A stretch of DNA of 64,000 bases from the NCBI RefSeq assembly GCF_017994015.1, contig NZ_JAGOLP010000008.1, forward strand, positions 1-64,000, given 5' to 3'. Made by a program: the position numbers and the translations under genes. Positions within the stretch are counted from its first letter, which is position 1. Each line of letters starts with the position of its first letter. The stretch is from Ferrovibrio sp. (GTDB lineage Bacteria > Pseudomonadota > Alphaproteobacteria > Ferrovibrionales > Ferrovibrionaceae). The notes under the pieces are model-generated. The model saw only the letters and a program-made list of their open reading frames with translations, had not been told where the DNA came from and did no database searches. Of the stretch, positions 1 through 8,538 are shown one piece after another.

Positions 1-120
1 CTCCCTACCCAAGTTCCGGACCAGCGGCAGCGCGGTTTTGAGCGCATGATGCGCGGCGGCATCACGCAGTTTGGCGACAATTTCCGTTCTTTCGCCGCCG
101 CTGGTCCGGAACTTGGGTAG
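1..120 (+). CDS. C-terminal end of an upstream gene (partial, unidentified)
   Basis: Frame 1 is open from the first base to a TAG at 118-120 and reads a 39-residue tail ending in RSFAAAGPELG. Its composition is compatible with coding, and the stop lies 12 bases before the ATG at 133, as expected for the preceding gene of an operon. Too little is present to name a family. Both ends of this stretch form a perfect inverted repeat, so the left arm could be an assembly fold-back rather than real coding sequence. Confidence 0.35.
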   Translation, partial: LPTQVPDQRQRGFERMMRGGITQFGDNFRSFAAAGPELG

Positions 121-124
121 GGAG
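1..124. repeat. 28-bp perfect inverted repeat with 68-bp spacer
   Basis: Bases 1-28 are the exact reverse complement of 97-124. The right arm ends in TAGGGAG, which supplies the probable ribosome binding site of the gene starting at 133. Within the spacer a smaller palindrome, GCGCATGATGCGC, lies at 42-54. The repeat may continue left of the window. It could be a real hairpin that hides the ribosome binding site or an artefact of a contig end. Confidence 0.85.
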
Positions 125-132
125 TGAGCAGG

Positions 133-1230
133 ATGGCAAAACATTGGAGTGATATGCCGGCCCCGGTGTTGCAGGCTTTGCGCCAGGGCACGGTGATCCC
201 GGCGCATCCGCTGGCACTGACCGAGGCGCGGCAATTTGATCCGGCGCGCCAGCAGGCGCTGACGCGCTATTATGTTGATGCTGGCGCCGGCGGCTTGGCC
301 GTGGGCGTGCATACCACGCAATTCGCCATCCGCGAGGTCGGGCTTTACGAACCGGTGCTGAAACTGGCGGCGGAAACCGCTGCGGCCTGGACTGATCGGC
401 CATTGATCCGCATCGGCGGCCTGGCCGGGCGCACGGCGCAGGCTTGCCGCGAGGCGCAGGTGGCAAGCGGCCTGGATTATCATGCCGGCCTGCTCAGCCT
501 GGCCGCCATGAAGGGCGCCAGCGAAGATGAGTTGATCGAGCATTGCACCGCTGTGGCGCGCGAAATCCCGCTGGTTGGTTTTTATCTTCAGCCTTCGGTG
601 GGTGGCATCCGGCTATCCTTCGATTTCTGGCGCCGCTTTGCCGCTATCGAAAACGTGGTGGCGATCAAGATGGCGCCGTTCAACCGGTATGCCACGCTGG
701 ATGTGGTGCGCGGTGTGGTGGCGGCCAAAGCCGAGGATCGGGTTACGCTCTATACCGGCAATGACGACCATATCGTCGCCGATCTGGTGACGCCCTATAC
801 CCTGATCCGCGATGGCAAGCCGGTGACAGTGCGGATCAAGGGCGGCTTGCTTGGTCATTGGTCGGTCTGGGTGCAGGCTGCCGTGCAATTGTTGCAACGC
901 TGCCAGGCTGAAGCGACAAAGCCGGCGGTGAGTGCCGAATTGCTGGCGCTGGACGGGCAGGTGACCGATTGCAACAGTGCGCTGTTTGATGTGGCACATG
1001 CTTTCCATGGCTGCATTGCCGGCTGCCACGAAATCCTGCGCCGGCAGGGCCTGCTGCGCGGCATCTGGTGCCTTGATCCCAACGAAGGCCTCAGCCCCGG
1101 TCAGGCCGAAGAACTTACCCGGGTGGCCAAGGCCTATCCGCACCTCACCGATGATGCCTTCGTGGCCGCCAACCTGGCGCGCTGGCTGGAAGGCGACCGC
1201 ACCACCGCACTCAAGGAACTGGCGGCATGA
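133..1230 (+). CDS. dihydrodipicolinate synthase (DapA) family lyase/aldolase
   Basis: Class I (Schiff-base) TIM-barrel lyase of the DHDPS/N-acetylneuraminate lyase family. The Schiff-base lysine is visible in AIKMAPFNRY (about residue 179), and the conserved tyrosine strand reads GFYLQPSVGG. The GGTGE-type substrate loop of true DapA is replaced by GVHTTQF, so a 2-keto-acid substrate other than pyruvate plus aspartate semialdehyde is likely. At about 365 residues it is longer than the usual ~300, with a C-terminal extension. I prefer ATG 133 (GGAG 8 bases upstream) over GTG 124. Its stop overlaps the next start in ATGA. With the dehydratase at 4703 it could cleave a deoxy-keto acid; this is inference. 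Confidence 0.8.
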   Translation: MAKHWSDMPAPVLQALRQGTVIPAHPLALTEARQFDPARQQALTRYYVDAGAGGLAVGVHTTQFAIREVGLYEPVLKLAAETAAAWTDRPLIRIGGLAGRTAQACREAQVASGLDYHAGLLSLAAMKGASEDELIEHCTAVAREIPLVGFYLQPSVGGIRLSFDFWRRFAAIENVVAIKMAPFNRYATLDVVRGVVAAKAEDRVTLYTGNDDHIVADLVTPYTLIRDGKPVTVRIKGGLLGHWSVWVQAAVQLLQRCQAEATKPAVSAELLALDGQVTDCNSALFDVAHAFHGCIAGCHEILRRQGLLRGIWCLDPNEGLSPGQAEELTRVAKAYPHLTDDAFVAANLARWLEGDRTTALKELAA

Positions 1231-2000
1231 TGAAAACAGCTAAATGGCTCATAGAGCGACTGCCTGCGCTATCGCTGTTTGCGGTGTTGCTGATCCTGTG
1301 GCAATTCGCCGTCACCTTTGGCGGCATCCGCGAATATCTTTTGCCCAGCCCGGCTGCGGTCTATGCCGCTCTGGTGGGTGACCAGATTCCCTGGAGCCGC
1401 CACATCTGGGTTACGGCGCTGGAGATTTTTGGCGCCTTCTTCATCGCCGCTGCTGCCGGCATTATCCTTGGCACCATGATCGCCTGGTCCACACTGATCT
1501 CGCGCGCGTTGATGCCGTTTCTGGTCTTTGTCAACACACTGCCCAAAGTGGCGATTGCGCCGCTTTTCCTGATCTGGATGGGCTATGGCATCCTGCCCAA
1601 CATGCTGATCGGCGCGCTGATCGGTTTTTTCCCGGTGGTGATCAATACTGCCGTTGGCCTGACCCAGATCGACCGCGATCTGCTTGACCTTGGCCGCGTG
1701 TTCAACGCGCCGAAATGGAAGGTCTTTGCCAAGATCCGCATTCCGAATGCCTATCCCTTCATCCTCAGCGCTTTGAAAATCACCGCCACGTCGGCCGTGG
1801 TTGGCGCCATCGTAGGTGAATTTGTCGCGTCGCAGCGGGGCTTGGGCTACGTCATCATTGCCACCCAGAGCAGCATGAACACCTCGGTGGCGTTCGCGGC
1901 GTTGTTCTGGATTTCGATCATGGGTTTCCTGGTCTTTGGCTTTGTCGCCATGCTGACCCGGATTCTGACGCCCTGGGCCGAAAATCCGGATAACCAATAA
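1227..2000 (+). CDS. ABC transporter permease, TauC/SsuC type
   Basis: Inner-membrane permease of the nitrate/sulfonate/taurine/pyrimidine-precursor importer class, about 257 residues with roughly six hydrophobic segments. The EAA loop is in the central region (near DLLDLGRVFNAPKWKVFAKI), followed by IRIPNAYPFILSALKI. It overlaps the upstream gene by 4 bases and is followed by the cognate binding protein and ATPase, so the importer is complete within 1227-3870. The substrate is unknown. Confidence 0.88.
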   Translation: MMKTAKWLIERLPALSLFAVLLILWQFAVTFGGIREYLLPSPAAVYAALVGDQIPWSRHIWVTALEIFGAFFIAAAAGIILGTMIAWSTLISRALMPFLVFVNTLPKVAIAPLFLIWMGYGILPNMLIGALIGFFPVVINTAVGLTQIDRDLLDLGRVFNAPKWKVFAKIRIPNAYPFILSALKITATSAVVGAIVGEFVASQRGLGYVIIATQSSMNTSVAFAALFWISIMGFLVFGFVAMLTRILTPWAENPDNQ

Positions 2001-2036
2001 CCATGAAGCATGTGAACCATCAGCAGGAGGGTAGCG

Positions 2037-3050
2037 ATGAAACGGAATAAGATGTTGTTTGGCGCTCTGGTAACGGCCTCGCTCGCATTTGCGGGCGCAT
2101 CGGCGGCCCAGGCGCAGGAGAAGTTCCTGTTTGCACTCAACTGGTTTCCGGTTGGCGATCATGCTGCCTATTGGGTGGCGCTGGACAAGGGCTATTACAA
2201 GGATCGTGGCCTTGATGTGACCCTGGAGAATTCCAAGGGTTCCGGCGATTCCATTGCCAAGGTGGATACCGGCCGCGCCGATGCCGGCCTGGCCGATGCC
2301 GCCGTGGTGATCGCCGCCGTTTCACGCGGCGCCAAGATCAAGACCGTGGGCATGATCTTCGACAAGACCCCGCTGAATGTGTTCAGCCGCCAGGATACCC
2401 CGATCCGCAAGCCGAAGGATCTGGAAGGCCGCACCATCGCCGCGCCGCCGGGCGACAGCCAGCGCCAGGTCTGGCCGGCTTTCGCCAAGCTGCATGGCGT
2501 GGATGTGAACAAGGTCACTTGGGTGAATATCGAGCCGACCGCCAAGATTGCGGCGGTGAGCGAAAAGCGCGTTGACGCGGTGGCCGATTATCTCACCGGC
2601 CTGCCGAATTACGACAAGGCGATGGGTGGCCCCGGCACGGCGGTCAGCATGCCCTGGGCGGATTTTGGCTTCGATATGTATTCGATGTCGATCATGGCCA
2701 GCGAAAAGACCATGAAGGAACGCAGCAAGACCCTGCGCGCCTTCCTGGAGGCTTCCTATATGGGCTGGCGCGATGTGATGGCCGATCCGGAAGCCGCCGT
2801 GGCAATCTTCAAGAAGCGCGTGCCGGAAATCGACACCGTCTATGTCAGCGCCAACATGAAGCTGGGTCTGACGCTGATGAATTCGGAAACCTACCGCGCC
2901 AATGGCATCGGTTATATGGACCCGAAGAAGATGTGCGGTTCGGTTGATCTGGTGAACACCTATATGGGCCTGAACAAGACCGTGGCCTGCAATGATGTGT
3001 ACAGCAACGAGTTCCTCACCAAGGTGGCCGTGCCGGCCAACTTCAAGTGA
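2037..3050 (+). CDS. ABC transporter substrate-binding protein, NMT1/THI5-like
   Basis: Periplasmic binding protein of 337 residues with a clear Sec signal peptide, cleaved near ASAAQAQ|EKF (about residue 27). The mature start LFALNWFPVGDHAAYWVALD is typical of the NMT1/SsuA-like fold (TauT family), which binds sulfonates, nitrate or pyrimidine precursors. An AGGAGGG sequence just before the ATG is the ribosome binding site. It lies between the permease and ATPase genes of the same importer. The ligand cannot be named; the neighbouring lyase, isomerase and enolase suggest an organic acid or a sugar-derived acid. Confidence 0.87.
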   Translation: MKRNKMLFGALVTASLAFAGASAAQAQEKFLFALNWFPVGDHAAYWVALDKGYYKDRGLDVTLENSKGSGDSIAKVDTGRADAGLADAAVVIAAVSRGAKIKTVGMIFDKTPLNVFSRQDTPIRKPKDLEGRTIAAPPGDSQRQVWPAFAKLHGVDVNKVTWVNIEPTAKIAAVSEKRVDAVADYLTGLPNYDKAMGGPGTAVSMPWADFGFDMYSMSIMASEKTMKERSKTLRAFLEASYMGWRDVMADPEAAVAIFKKRVPEIDTVYVSANMKLGLTLMNSETYRANGIGYMDPKKMCGSVDLVNTYMGLNKTVACNDVYSNEFLTKVAVPANFK

Positions 3051-3090
3051 GCGAGCCTGTTGTCGGCCCGGTTCGAGAGGAGGTCGTGCG

Positions 3091-3870
3091 TTGAACGATG
3101 AAGTGATCCAACTCGACCGGGTTGGCATGGTCTATCAGGCCGAAAGTGGCCCGGTGGAGGCGCTGAGCGATATTTCGCTCAGCGTCCGCCGTGGCGAATT
3201 CATTGCCCTTGTCGGCCCCTCGGGCTGCGGCAAATCCACCTTGTTGCGCATCATCGCCGGCCTGCGTCCGGCCACGCGCGGCGTGGTCAAGGTGAACGGC
3301 CAGGATGTGACCAGGCCGATTGCAGAAGTGGGCATGGTGTTCCAGGCCGCGGTGCTGCTGCGCTGGCGCACCATCCTCGATAATGTGCTGCTGCCGGCGG
3401 AACTGGCCGGCCTTGATCCGGCGAAATACCGCGAGCGCGCCTATGAATTGCTGCGCCTCACCGGCTTGCAGGATTTTGCGCAGAAGCGGCCGAACGAGCT
3501 TTCCGGCGGCATGCAGCAGCGTGCTTCGCTGTGCCGAGCCTTGCTGCTTGATCCGCCGCTGCTGCTGATGGACGAGCCATTTGGTGCGCTGGATGCCATG
3601 ACGCGCGACGACATGAATCTGGAATTGCTGCGTATCTGGGGCGAAAGCTCGGAGACACGCAAGACCATCATTTTTGTCACCCACTCGATCCAGGAAGCCG
3701 TGTTCATGGCGGATCGCGTGGTGGTGATGTCAGCCCGGCCCGGCCGGGTGGCCGAGATCAAGCCGATTGATCTGCCGCGCCCGCGTACGGTGCAGGTGCG
3801 AGCCACCGCCCAGGCCGGCCAGCTCTCGCTGGATATCTTCGAGAAGCTGACTGGTCGCAAGACGATGTAA
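3091..3870 (+). CDS. ABC transporter ATP-binding protein, TauB/SsuB type
   Basis: Cytoplasmic ATPase of about 259 residues energising the permease at 1227. Walker A is GPSGCGKST, the signature LSGGMQQR and Walker B LLLMDEP, followed by the H-loop IFVTHS. I place the start at TTG 3091, with GAGAGGAGG 8 bases upstream. An upstream in-frame ATG at 2992 lies inside the preceding gene and yields a non-homologous leader. Confidence 0.88.
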   Translation: MNDEVIQLDRVGMVYQAESGPVEALSDISLSVRRGEFIALVGPSGCGKSTLLRIIAGLRPATRGVVKVNGQDVTRPIAEVGMVFQAAVLLRWRTILDNVLLPAELAGLDPAKYRERAYELLRLTGLQDFAQKRPNELSGGMQQRASLCRALLLDPPLLLMDEPFGALDAMTRDDMNLELLRIWGESSETRKTIIFVTHSIQEAVFMADRVVVMSARPGRVAEIKPIDLPRPRTVQVRATAQAGQLSLDIFEKLTGRKTM

Positions 3871-3875
3871 GCGCC

Positions 3876-4706
3876 ATGAAGCTGGCGCTGTGCAATGAGG
3901 TGATCGCCGAGGGCCGTGATTTCGCTGCGCAATGCGCGCTGGCAGCTGCCCTTGGCTATCACGGCCTGGAAGTGGCGCCGTTCACGCTGGGCGATGAGCC
4001 GCATAAGCTGCCCAATGCCCGTATCGCTGAAATCCATCATATTGCCAGCGATGCCGGCATCCGCATTTCTGGTCTGCATTGGCTGCTGTTGCGGCCACAA
4101 GGACTTTCGGTGACCAGCGATGATCCTTGCGTGCGGGTTCGCACCCGCGATGTGATGTATCGTCTGGTTGATCTTTGCGCGGCCCTGGGGGGCGATGTGT
4201 TGGTGCATGGCTCGCCGGCACAGCGCCGGCTGCCGGAAGGCGATACCGCAACCGCACGCGGCCATGCGCTGGAGATTTTTGCTGCCATTGCCGAGCATGC
4301 CGAACGTGCCGGTGTGGTGTATTGCATTGAGCCATTGGCGGCACCGTTGGCGAATTACATCAACACACTGGAAGAGGCCGCAGCCTTGGTCGCCGCCGTG
4401 AAGAATCCGGCTTTCCGCAGCATGATCGATTGCAGCGCTGCTGTGCAGATGGAAGCCGAGCCGCTGGCGGCCCTGGTGGCGCGCTGGCTGCCGCAAGGCC
4501 TGGTGGCGCATATCCAGGTGAATGACCGCAATAAGCGCGGCCCGGGCCAGGGCGAAGATCGTTTTGCCGCATTGTTTGCTGCTTTGTTGCGTATGGATTA
4601 TCGCGGCTGGATAGCGGTTGAACCATTTGACTATCAGCCCGATGGCGCCACCTGTGCGGCGCGGGCGATTGGCTATATGCAGGGATTGATCGAGGCACAA
4701 CGATGA
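3876..4706 (+). CDS. sugar phosphate isomerase/epimerase-like TIM-barrel protein
   Basis: AP endonuclease 2/xylose-isomerase-like TIM barrel, 276 residues. It opens MKLALCNEVI, with the glutamate-bearing strand YHGLEVAPF, the central YCIEPL and the C-terminal WIAVEPFDY typical of hydroxypyruvate isomerase/IolE-like enzymes that use a divalent metal. It overlaps the enolase-family gene by 4 bases (ATGA), so the two are translationally coupled and probably act in one pathway. The exact isomerisation is unknown. Confidence 0.8.
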   Translation: MKLALCNEVIAEGRDFAAQCALAAALGYHGLEVAPFTLGDEPHKLPNARIAEIHHIASDAGIRISGLHWLLLRPQGLSVTSDDPCVRVRTRDVMYRLVDLCAALGGDVLVHGSPAQRRLPEGDTATARGHALEIFAAIAEHAERAGVVYCIEPLAAPLANYINTLEEAAALVAAVKNPAFRSMIDCSAAVQMEAEPLAALVARWLPQGLVAHIQVNDRNKRGPGQGEDRFAALFAALLRMDYRGWIAVEPFDYQPDGATCAARAIGYMQGLIEAQR

Positions 4707-6136
4707 CCAATAGCGCCCCCAAACTTACCGTTCTGGCCGTGGAGGCGTTTGAGCGCGCCTACAAAAACCGCATGACCTTCCGCTTTGGCAATATCACCTC
4801 CACCGGTGGCCGGCAGGCAGTGATCCGGCTGCGCATCCGTCTGGCTGATGGCCGCGAGGGCTGGGGGTATTCTGCTGAATCCATTGGCGGCAAATGGTTC
4901 GACAAGAACCCGGCTTTGAGCGATGAACAGGCTGCCGACCAGTTGCGGCGCTCGCTGGCGCTGGCGATTGCTTGCTACACCGCCAGCCAGCCGCGCACGC
5001 CGTTTGGTTTCTTCGCCGATCATTACCAGCAGCATGTTGCCGCTTGTGGCAAACTTGGCCTGCTGCCGCTGGTTGCCAGCTACGGCCCGGCTCTGCTGGA
5101 TCGTGCCATCCTGGATGCAGTCTGCCGGCTGGAGAATGTCAGCTTCTATGCCGCCATGCAGGCCAACCTGCCCGGCATGCAGCCGCATGACATCATGCCC
5201 GATTTGACGGGTTTCAATTTTGATCGCTTCCTGGCCGGTTTGCGTCCATCAGCCAGCATGGCGGCGCGCCATACCGTGGGCATGGTTGATCCATTGGTGG
5301 CAGCCGATCAGAAGCCAGAAGATCGGGTGAATGACGGCCTGCCGGAAACGCTGGAGGAAGTGGTTGCAGCCTATGGCCAGCGTTATTTCAAGCTCAAGGT
5401 TGGCGGCGATCTGGTGGCGGATATCGAACGCCTGAGCAAGATTTCCAGCGTGCTGGATCGTATGTCGGAGCCGTATTTCGCCACCATTGATGGCAATGAG
5501 CAATATGCCACCGCCGCTGCGGCGCTGGAACTCTGGCATGCCATCGAGGCCGCTCCGGCCTTGCAGCGCCTGCGCGAATCAACCCTGTTTGTGGAACAGC
5601 CGATCATGCGGCAAACGGCCTTGTCCACGCCGGTGGAGGCTTTCACCGCTGCCAAGCCGCTGATCATTGATGAATCGGATGGCGAGATCGATTCCTTTGT
5701 GCGCGCCCGGGCGCTTGGCTATAGCGGGGTTTCGTCCAAGGCCTGCAAGGGCTTCTATAAATCCGTGATCAATCGGGCGCGTTGCGACCTGTGGAATGCC
5801 GAAGGCGGGCCGCGTCGCTATTTCATGTCGGCGGAAGACCTCACGGTGCATGCCGGCGTGTCGTTACAGCAGGATCTGGCTCTGGTGAACCTGCTCGGCC
5901 TTGGCCATGTTGAACGCAACGGCCATCATTTTGTCGATGGCTTTTGCGAACGGCCTGCCAGCGAAGCGGACGCCTTCCTGGCCAGCCATCCCGATCTTTA
6001 CCACCGCCACGAGGGCAAAGTGCGGCTGCGCATCGAAAATGGCATGCTGGCGCTTGGCTCGCTTGATTGCGTTGGTTTTGGTCATCGGCCAGCGCCGGAT
6101 TTCACCCAGCTTTCTATGATGCCGAAACCGGCCTGA
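4703..6136 (+). CDS. enolase superfamily (mandelate racemase/muconate lactonizing) enzyme
   Basis: Enolase-superfamily protein of 477 residues, longer than the usual 370-400. Visible active-site elements in order are YFKLKVGGD (the KxK base strand), ATIDGNEQY (first metal ligand), FVEQP (second), LIIDESDG (third) and the lysine-rich SSKACKGFY on the opposite face. Such enzymes abstract the alpha-proton of a carboxylate and commonly dehydrate sugar acids. With the DapA-like enzyme at 133 it would make a dehydratase plus aldolase pair. The substrate is not identifiable from sequence alone. Confidence 0.8.
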   Translation: MTNSAPKLTVLAVEAFERAYKNRMTFRFGNITSTGGRQAVIRLRIRLADGREGWGYSAESIGGKWFDKNPALSDEQAADQLRRSLALAIACYTASQPRTPFGFFADHYQQHVAACGKLGLLPLVASYGPALLDRAILDAVCRLENVSFYAAMQANLPGMQPHDIMPDLTGFNFDRFLAGLRPSASMAARHTVGMVDPLVAADQKPEDRVNDGLPETLEEVVAAYGQRYFKLKVGGDLVADIERLSKISSVLDRMSEPYFATIDGNEQYATAAAALELWHAIEAAPALQRLRESTLFVEQPIMRQTALSTPVEAFTAAKPLIIDESDGEIDSFVRARALGYSGVSSKACKGFYKSVINRARCDLWNAEGGPRRYFMSAEDLTVHAGVSLQQDLALVNLLGLGHVERNGHHFVDGFCERPASEADAFLASHPDLYHRHEGKVRLRIENGMLALGSLDCVGFGHRPAPDFTQLSMMPKPA

Positions 6137-6612
6137 TGCGCGCTTCCCGCTGAACCGGCCGCTCGCCACAGTCATTTGTGTGCAGATGATAGCAGGTGGT
6201 GCGGCTGCCGGTTACACAGCCAAGATAATCGGTCGCGGCTGCTGCAATTGACTGTAGACGTGTTGCGCATGCCATTCGGTCGCGTGGCGGCATGCAGGCC
6301 TGATTGCGAGCAGGAAAAAGCCCTCGCGGCTGATGATTCCAGGCCACATAAAAATGCGCTCAAAAAGCAGAAAAATGCTGACCGCGTTTTTGCCTCCATA
6401 CCGATCGCGGCGCCGAAAATATTGAAAAATGGCTGATATCACGCGGGCTTCTTTTGCGTGATGTGGTCAATTTTATGCAAAGAATCTATTTTACTGGATA
6501 GTTAGTAGCATGATAGCAGTATTGAATTGCGGCGCAGCTGGGGCCTGCCGCAGACCGGAAAACAGGTTTCTGATTGATTGCGCCGCGCGGGCGCGTAACT
6601 CAGGGGGTGACA
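6137..6612. other. 476-base gene-free region between enolase gene and second binding protein gene
   Basis: No convincing reading frame was found on either strand. The left half is GC-rich like the genes; 6340-6530 is distinctly AT-rich and probably carries the promoter for 6613. The only clear element is the dyad at 6438-6462. I could not fix a -35/-10 pair, and no stem followed by a T run was seen after the stop at 6136. Confidence 0.6.
6438..6462. promoter_or_regulatory. 7-bp dyad, candidate operator
   Basis: ATCACGC (6438-6444) and GCGTGAT (6456-6462) are perfect inverted arms with an 11-base spacer. They lie in the AT-rich part of the spacer upstream of the binding protein gene at 6613, a typical place for a repressor site. 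No regulator gene is visible nearby. Confidence 0.35.
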
Positions 6613-7635
6613 ATGAATAAACTTTCCAATCTGGCGCGAGGCGCAATCTCGATCGCGACGCTCTGTATGTTGGCCGCAGGTGCGCAGGCCGCCGATCCGC
6701 CACGTCAGGCGAAGATGATCACGGACTGGGCTTTCCAGGGCCCGAATAATGGTTTCATCGTCGCTCAGGAAAAAGGCTTCTACACCCAGGCTGGCATCGA
6801 CCTCACCATCGAGCAAGGCAAGGGTTCCGGCAGCACGGCACAGCTCATTGCCAGCAAGGTGGCGAATTTCGGCTTTGCCGATGGCTATGTGCTGGCCAAT
6901 GGCGTGTCGAAAGGCATGGACCTCAAGATGGTGGCCAGTGTTTTCCGGCGTACACCGACGGCGGTGATCACCCTGGCATCCTCAGGCATCACTACGCCAA
7001 AGATGCTGGAAGGCAAGACCATTGGCATCCCCACCGGGTCGGCGCAGTTCCAGCAATGGCCGGCTTTCATGCGTGGTTGCAGCCTTGATGGCAGCAAGAT
7101 CAAGATCGTCAATGTTGATCCGGCTGGTGCCGCCCCCGCAGTGATCAACGGCCAGGTGGATGCTATTGCCGGCTTTGCTCAGGGCTGGGTGCCGAGCATC
7201 GAAATCCGCGGCAGCAAGCAGGCCAGCATGCTGTGGTATGCCGATTGCGGTGTGAACACGGTGAGCAATGGCATCATCGTGCATAATGATTTCCTCAAGG
7301 CACAGCCGGCCCTGGTGCGCGATTTTGTCGCCGCCAGCCTCAAGGGCTTTCTTTATGCCCGCCAGAACCCTGAGGAAGCGGCGCTGATCGTCAAGAAGTA
7401 TCAGCCCACCTCGGATGTGGCGATCAGCCGCCGCGAGAGCGAATTGTCCTGGCATAGCTGGAATACCCCCAACACTGCCAACAAGCCGCTCGGCTGGATG
7501 TCGGATGCGGATTGGGCCTCCACTGTGGAAGTGCTGAAGCTTTATGGCGGCGTTGCCAACCCGCCCGATCCGAAGACACTCTACACCAACGATTTTGTGC
7601 CGACTTCGGCTGACTTCGTCCCGCCGCAGCGCTGA
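6613..7635 (+). CDS. second ABC substrate-binding protein, NMT1/THI5-like (orphan)
   Basis: Periplasmic binding protein of 340 residues starting at ATG 6613, with signal peptide MNKLSNLARGAISIATLCML and cleavage near AQAADPP. It shares architecture with the binding protein at 2037 (KGFYTQAGIDLTIEQGKGSG against KGYYKDRGLDVTLENSKGSG), so it is a diverged paralogue. It has no permease or ATPase beside it and may use the 1227/3091 components as an alternative receptor. A stem-loop follows the stop. Confidence 0.85.
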   Translation: MNKLSNLARGAISIATLCMLAAGAQAADPPRQAKMITDWAFQGPNNGFIVAQEKGFYTQAGIDLTIEQGKGSGSTAQLIASKVANFGFADGYVLANGVSKGMDLKMVASVFRRTPTAVITLASSGITTPKMLEGKTIGIPTGSAQFQQWPAFMRGCSLDGSKIKIVNVDPAGAAPAVINGQVDAIAGFAQGWVPSIEIRGSKQASMLWYADCGVNTVSNGIIVHNDFLKAQPALVRDFVAASLKGFLYARQNPEEAALIVKKYQPTSDVAISRRESELSWHSWNTPNTANKPLGWMSDADWASTVEVLKLYGGVANPPDPKTLYTNDFVPTSADFVPPQR

Positions 7636-7642
7636 ACCCGAT

Positions 7643-7673
7643 TGCCTGGCCGCAGTTCTTCTTCGGCCAGGCA
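7643..7673 (+). terminator. stem-loop after the binding protein gene
   Basis: TGCCTGGCCG (7643-7652) pairs perfectly with CGGCCAGGCA (7664-7673) across an 11-base loop, 8 bases after the stop at 7635. There is no T tract, so it may act as a transcript-stabilising or attenuating hairpin rather than a full intrinsic terminator. Confidence 0.5.
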
Positions 7674-7716
7674 TGGCTGCAGAAGATTTCCATGGGCGCC
7701 ATGATATTAGGGCTGA

Positions 7717-8523
7717 ATGATGCGACGTCTTGAAAAACGGGTTGCGCTGGTCACGGGTGCGGGTCAGGGCATTGGCGCCGCCATTGCTCGGCGCCTGGCG
7801 CAGGAAGGTGCCGAAGTGCATGTTTCCGACATGCAAGAAGACCGTGCCGCCACTGTAGTGGCCGAGATTGCCGGGCAGGGTGGCAAAGCCGTGGCATGCC
7901 GCCTGGACGTGACCGATGCCGGAGCCTGGCAGCAGGTTGTGGCTGATATCGCCATGCAATCCGGCCGGCTTGATATTCTGGTGAACAATGCCGGCCTGGT
8001 AATCGCCAAGTCGGTGGAAGAAATGTCGCAGCAGGAATGGCGGCAGACCATGACGGTCAACCTCGAAGGCCCATTCCTGGGTGTGCAGTCATGCCTTACC
8101 CTGCTGCGCGAGAGTGCGAAGACAACGCCTTTTGGTTCGGCGATTGTGCATGTCTCGTCGCTTTCCGGTATTGTCGGCACCGCCGCGATGCCGGGCTATA
8201 CTGCTTCCAAGGCGGGCCTGCGTTTTTTCAGCAAGAGCATTGCCATCGATTTTGGCCGTAAGGGTTATCGTATCCGTTCGAATTCGGTGCATCCGGGCCT
8301 GACCGAAGGCAATTCCGCGGAGGCTTTATTCGCCGCACATACCCGCAATGGCCTAAGCAGTAACCGCGAAGAAGCCTTGCGGCACTTTCTGGATAAATAT
8401 CCGTTGGGCTATATGGGGCGGCTGGAGGATGTGGCAGCCGGTGTTGCTTATCTGGCTTCCGATGAAGCAGCCTTTGTCACCGGCACCGAGCTTGTGATCG
8501 ATGGCGGCATGTCGGCCTATTGA
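7717..8523 (+). CDS. SDR family NAD(P)-dependent oxidoreductase
   Basis: Classical short-chain dehydrogenase of about 268 residues. Cofactor loop VTGAGQGIG, structural NNAG, catalytic serine in VHVSSLSG, and YTASK as the YxxxK pair are all present, and it ends in the usual VTGTELVIDGGMSAY. It probably oxidises a hydroxy acid or ketose of the local pathway. The start is one of two adjacent ATGs (7717 or 7720). It converges on the Lrp-type gene with only 15 bases between stops. Confidence 0.87.
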   Translation: MMRRLEKRVALVTGAGQGIGAAIARRLAQEGAEVHVSDMQEDRAATVVAEIAGQGGKAVACRLDVTDAGAWQQVVADIAMQSGRLDILVNNAGLVIAKSVEEMSQQEWRQTMTVNLEGPFLGVQSCLTLLRESAKTTPFGSAIVHVSSLSGIVGTAAMPGYTASKAGLRFFSKSIAIDFGRKGYRIRSNSVHPGLTEGNSAEALFAAHTRNGLSSNREEALRHFLDKYPLGYMGRLEDVAAGVAYLASDEAAFVTGTELVIDGGMSAY

Positions 8524-8538
8524 GAACGCGGTAGTACA

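Noticed and set aside
62..466. 134-codon minus-strand frame at the left edge
   Set aside because: It is antisense to the DapA-like gene; its similarity to the upstream frame comes only from the inverted repeat.
2992..3090. N-terminal extension of the ATPase from ATG 2992
   Set aside because: It overlaps the binding protein gene and gives a non-homologous leader; TTG 3091 has a GAGAGGAGG site.
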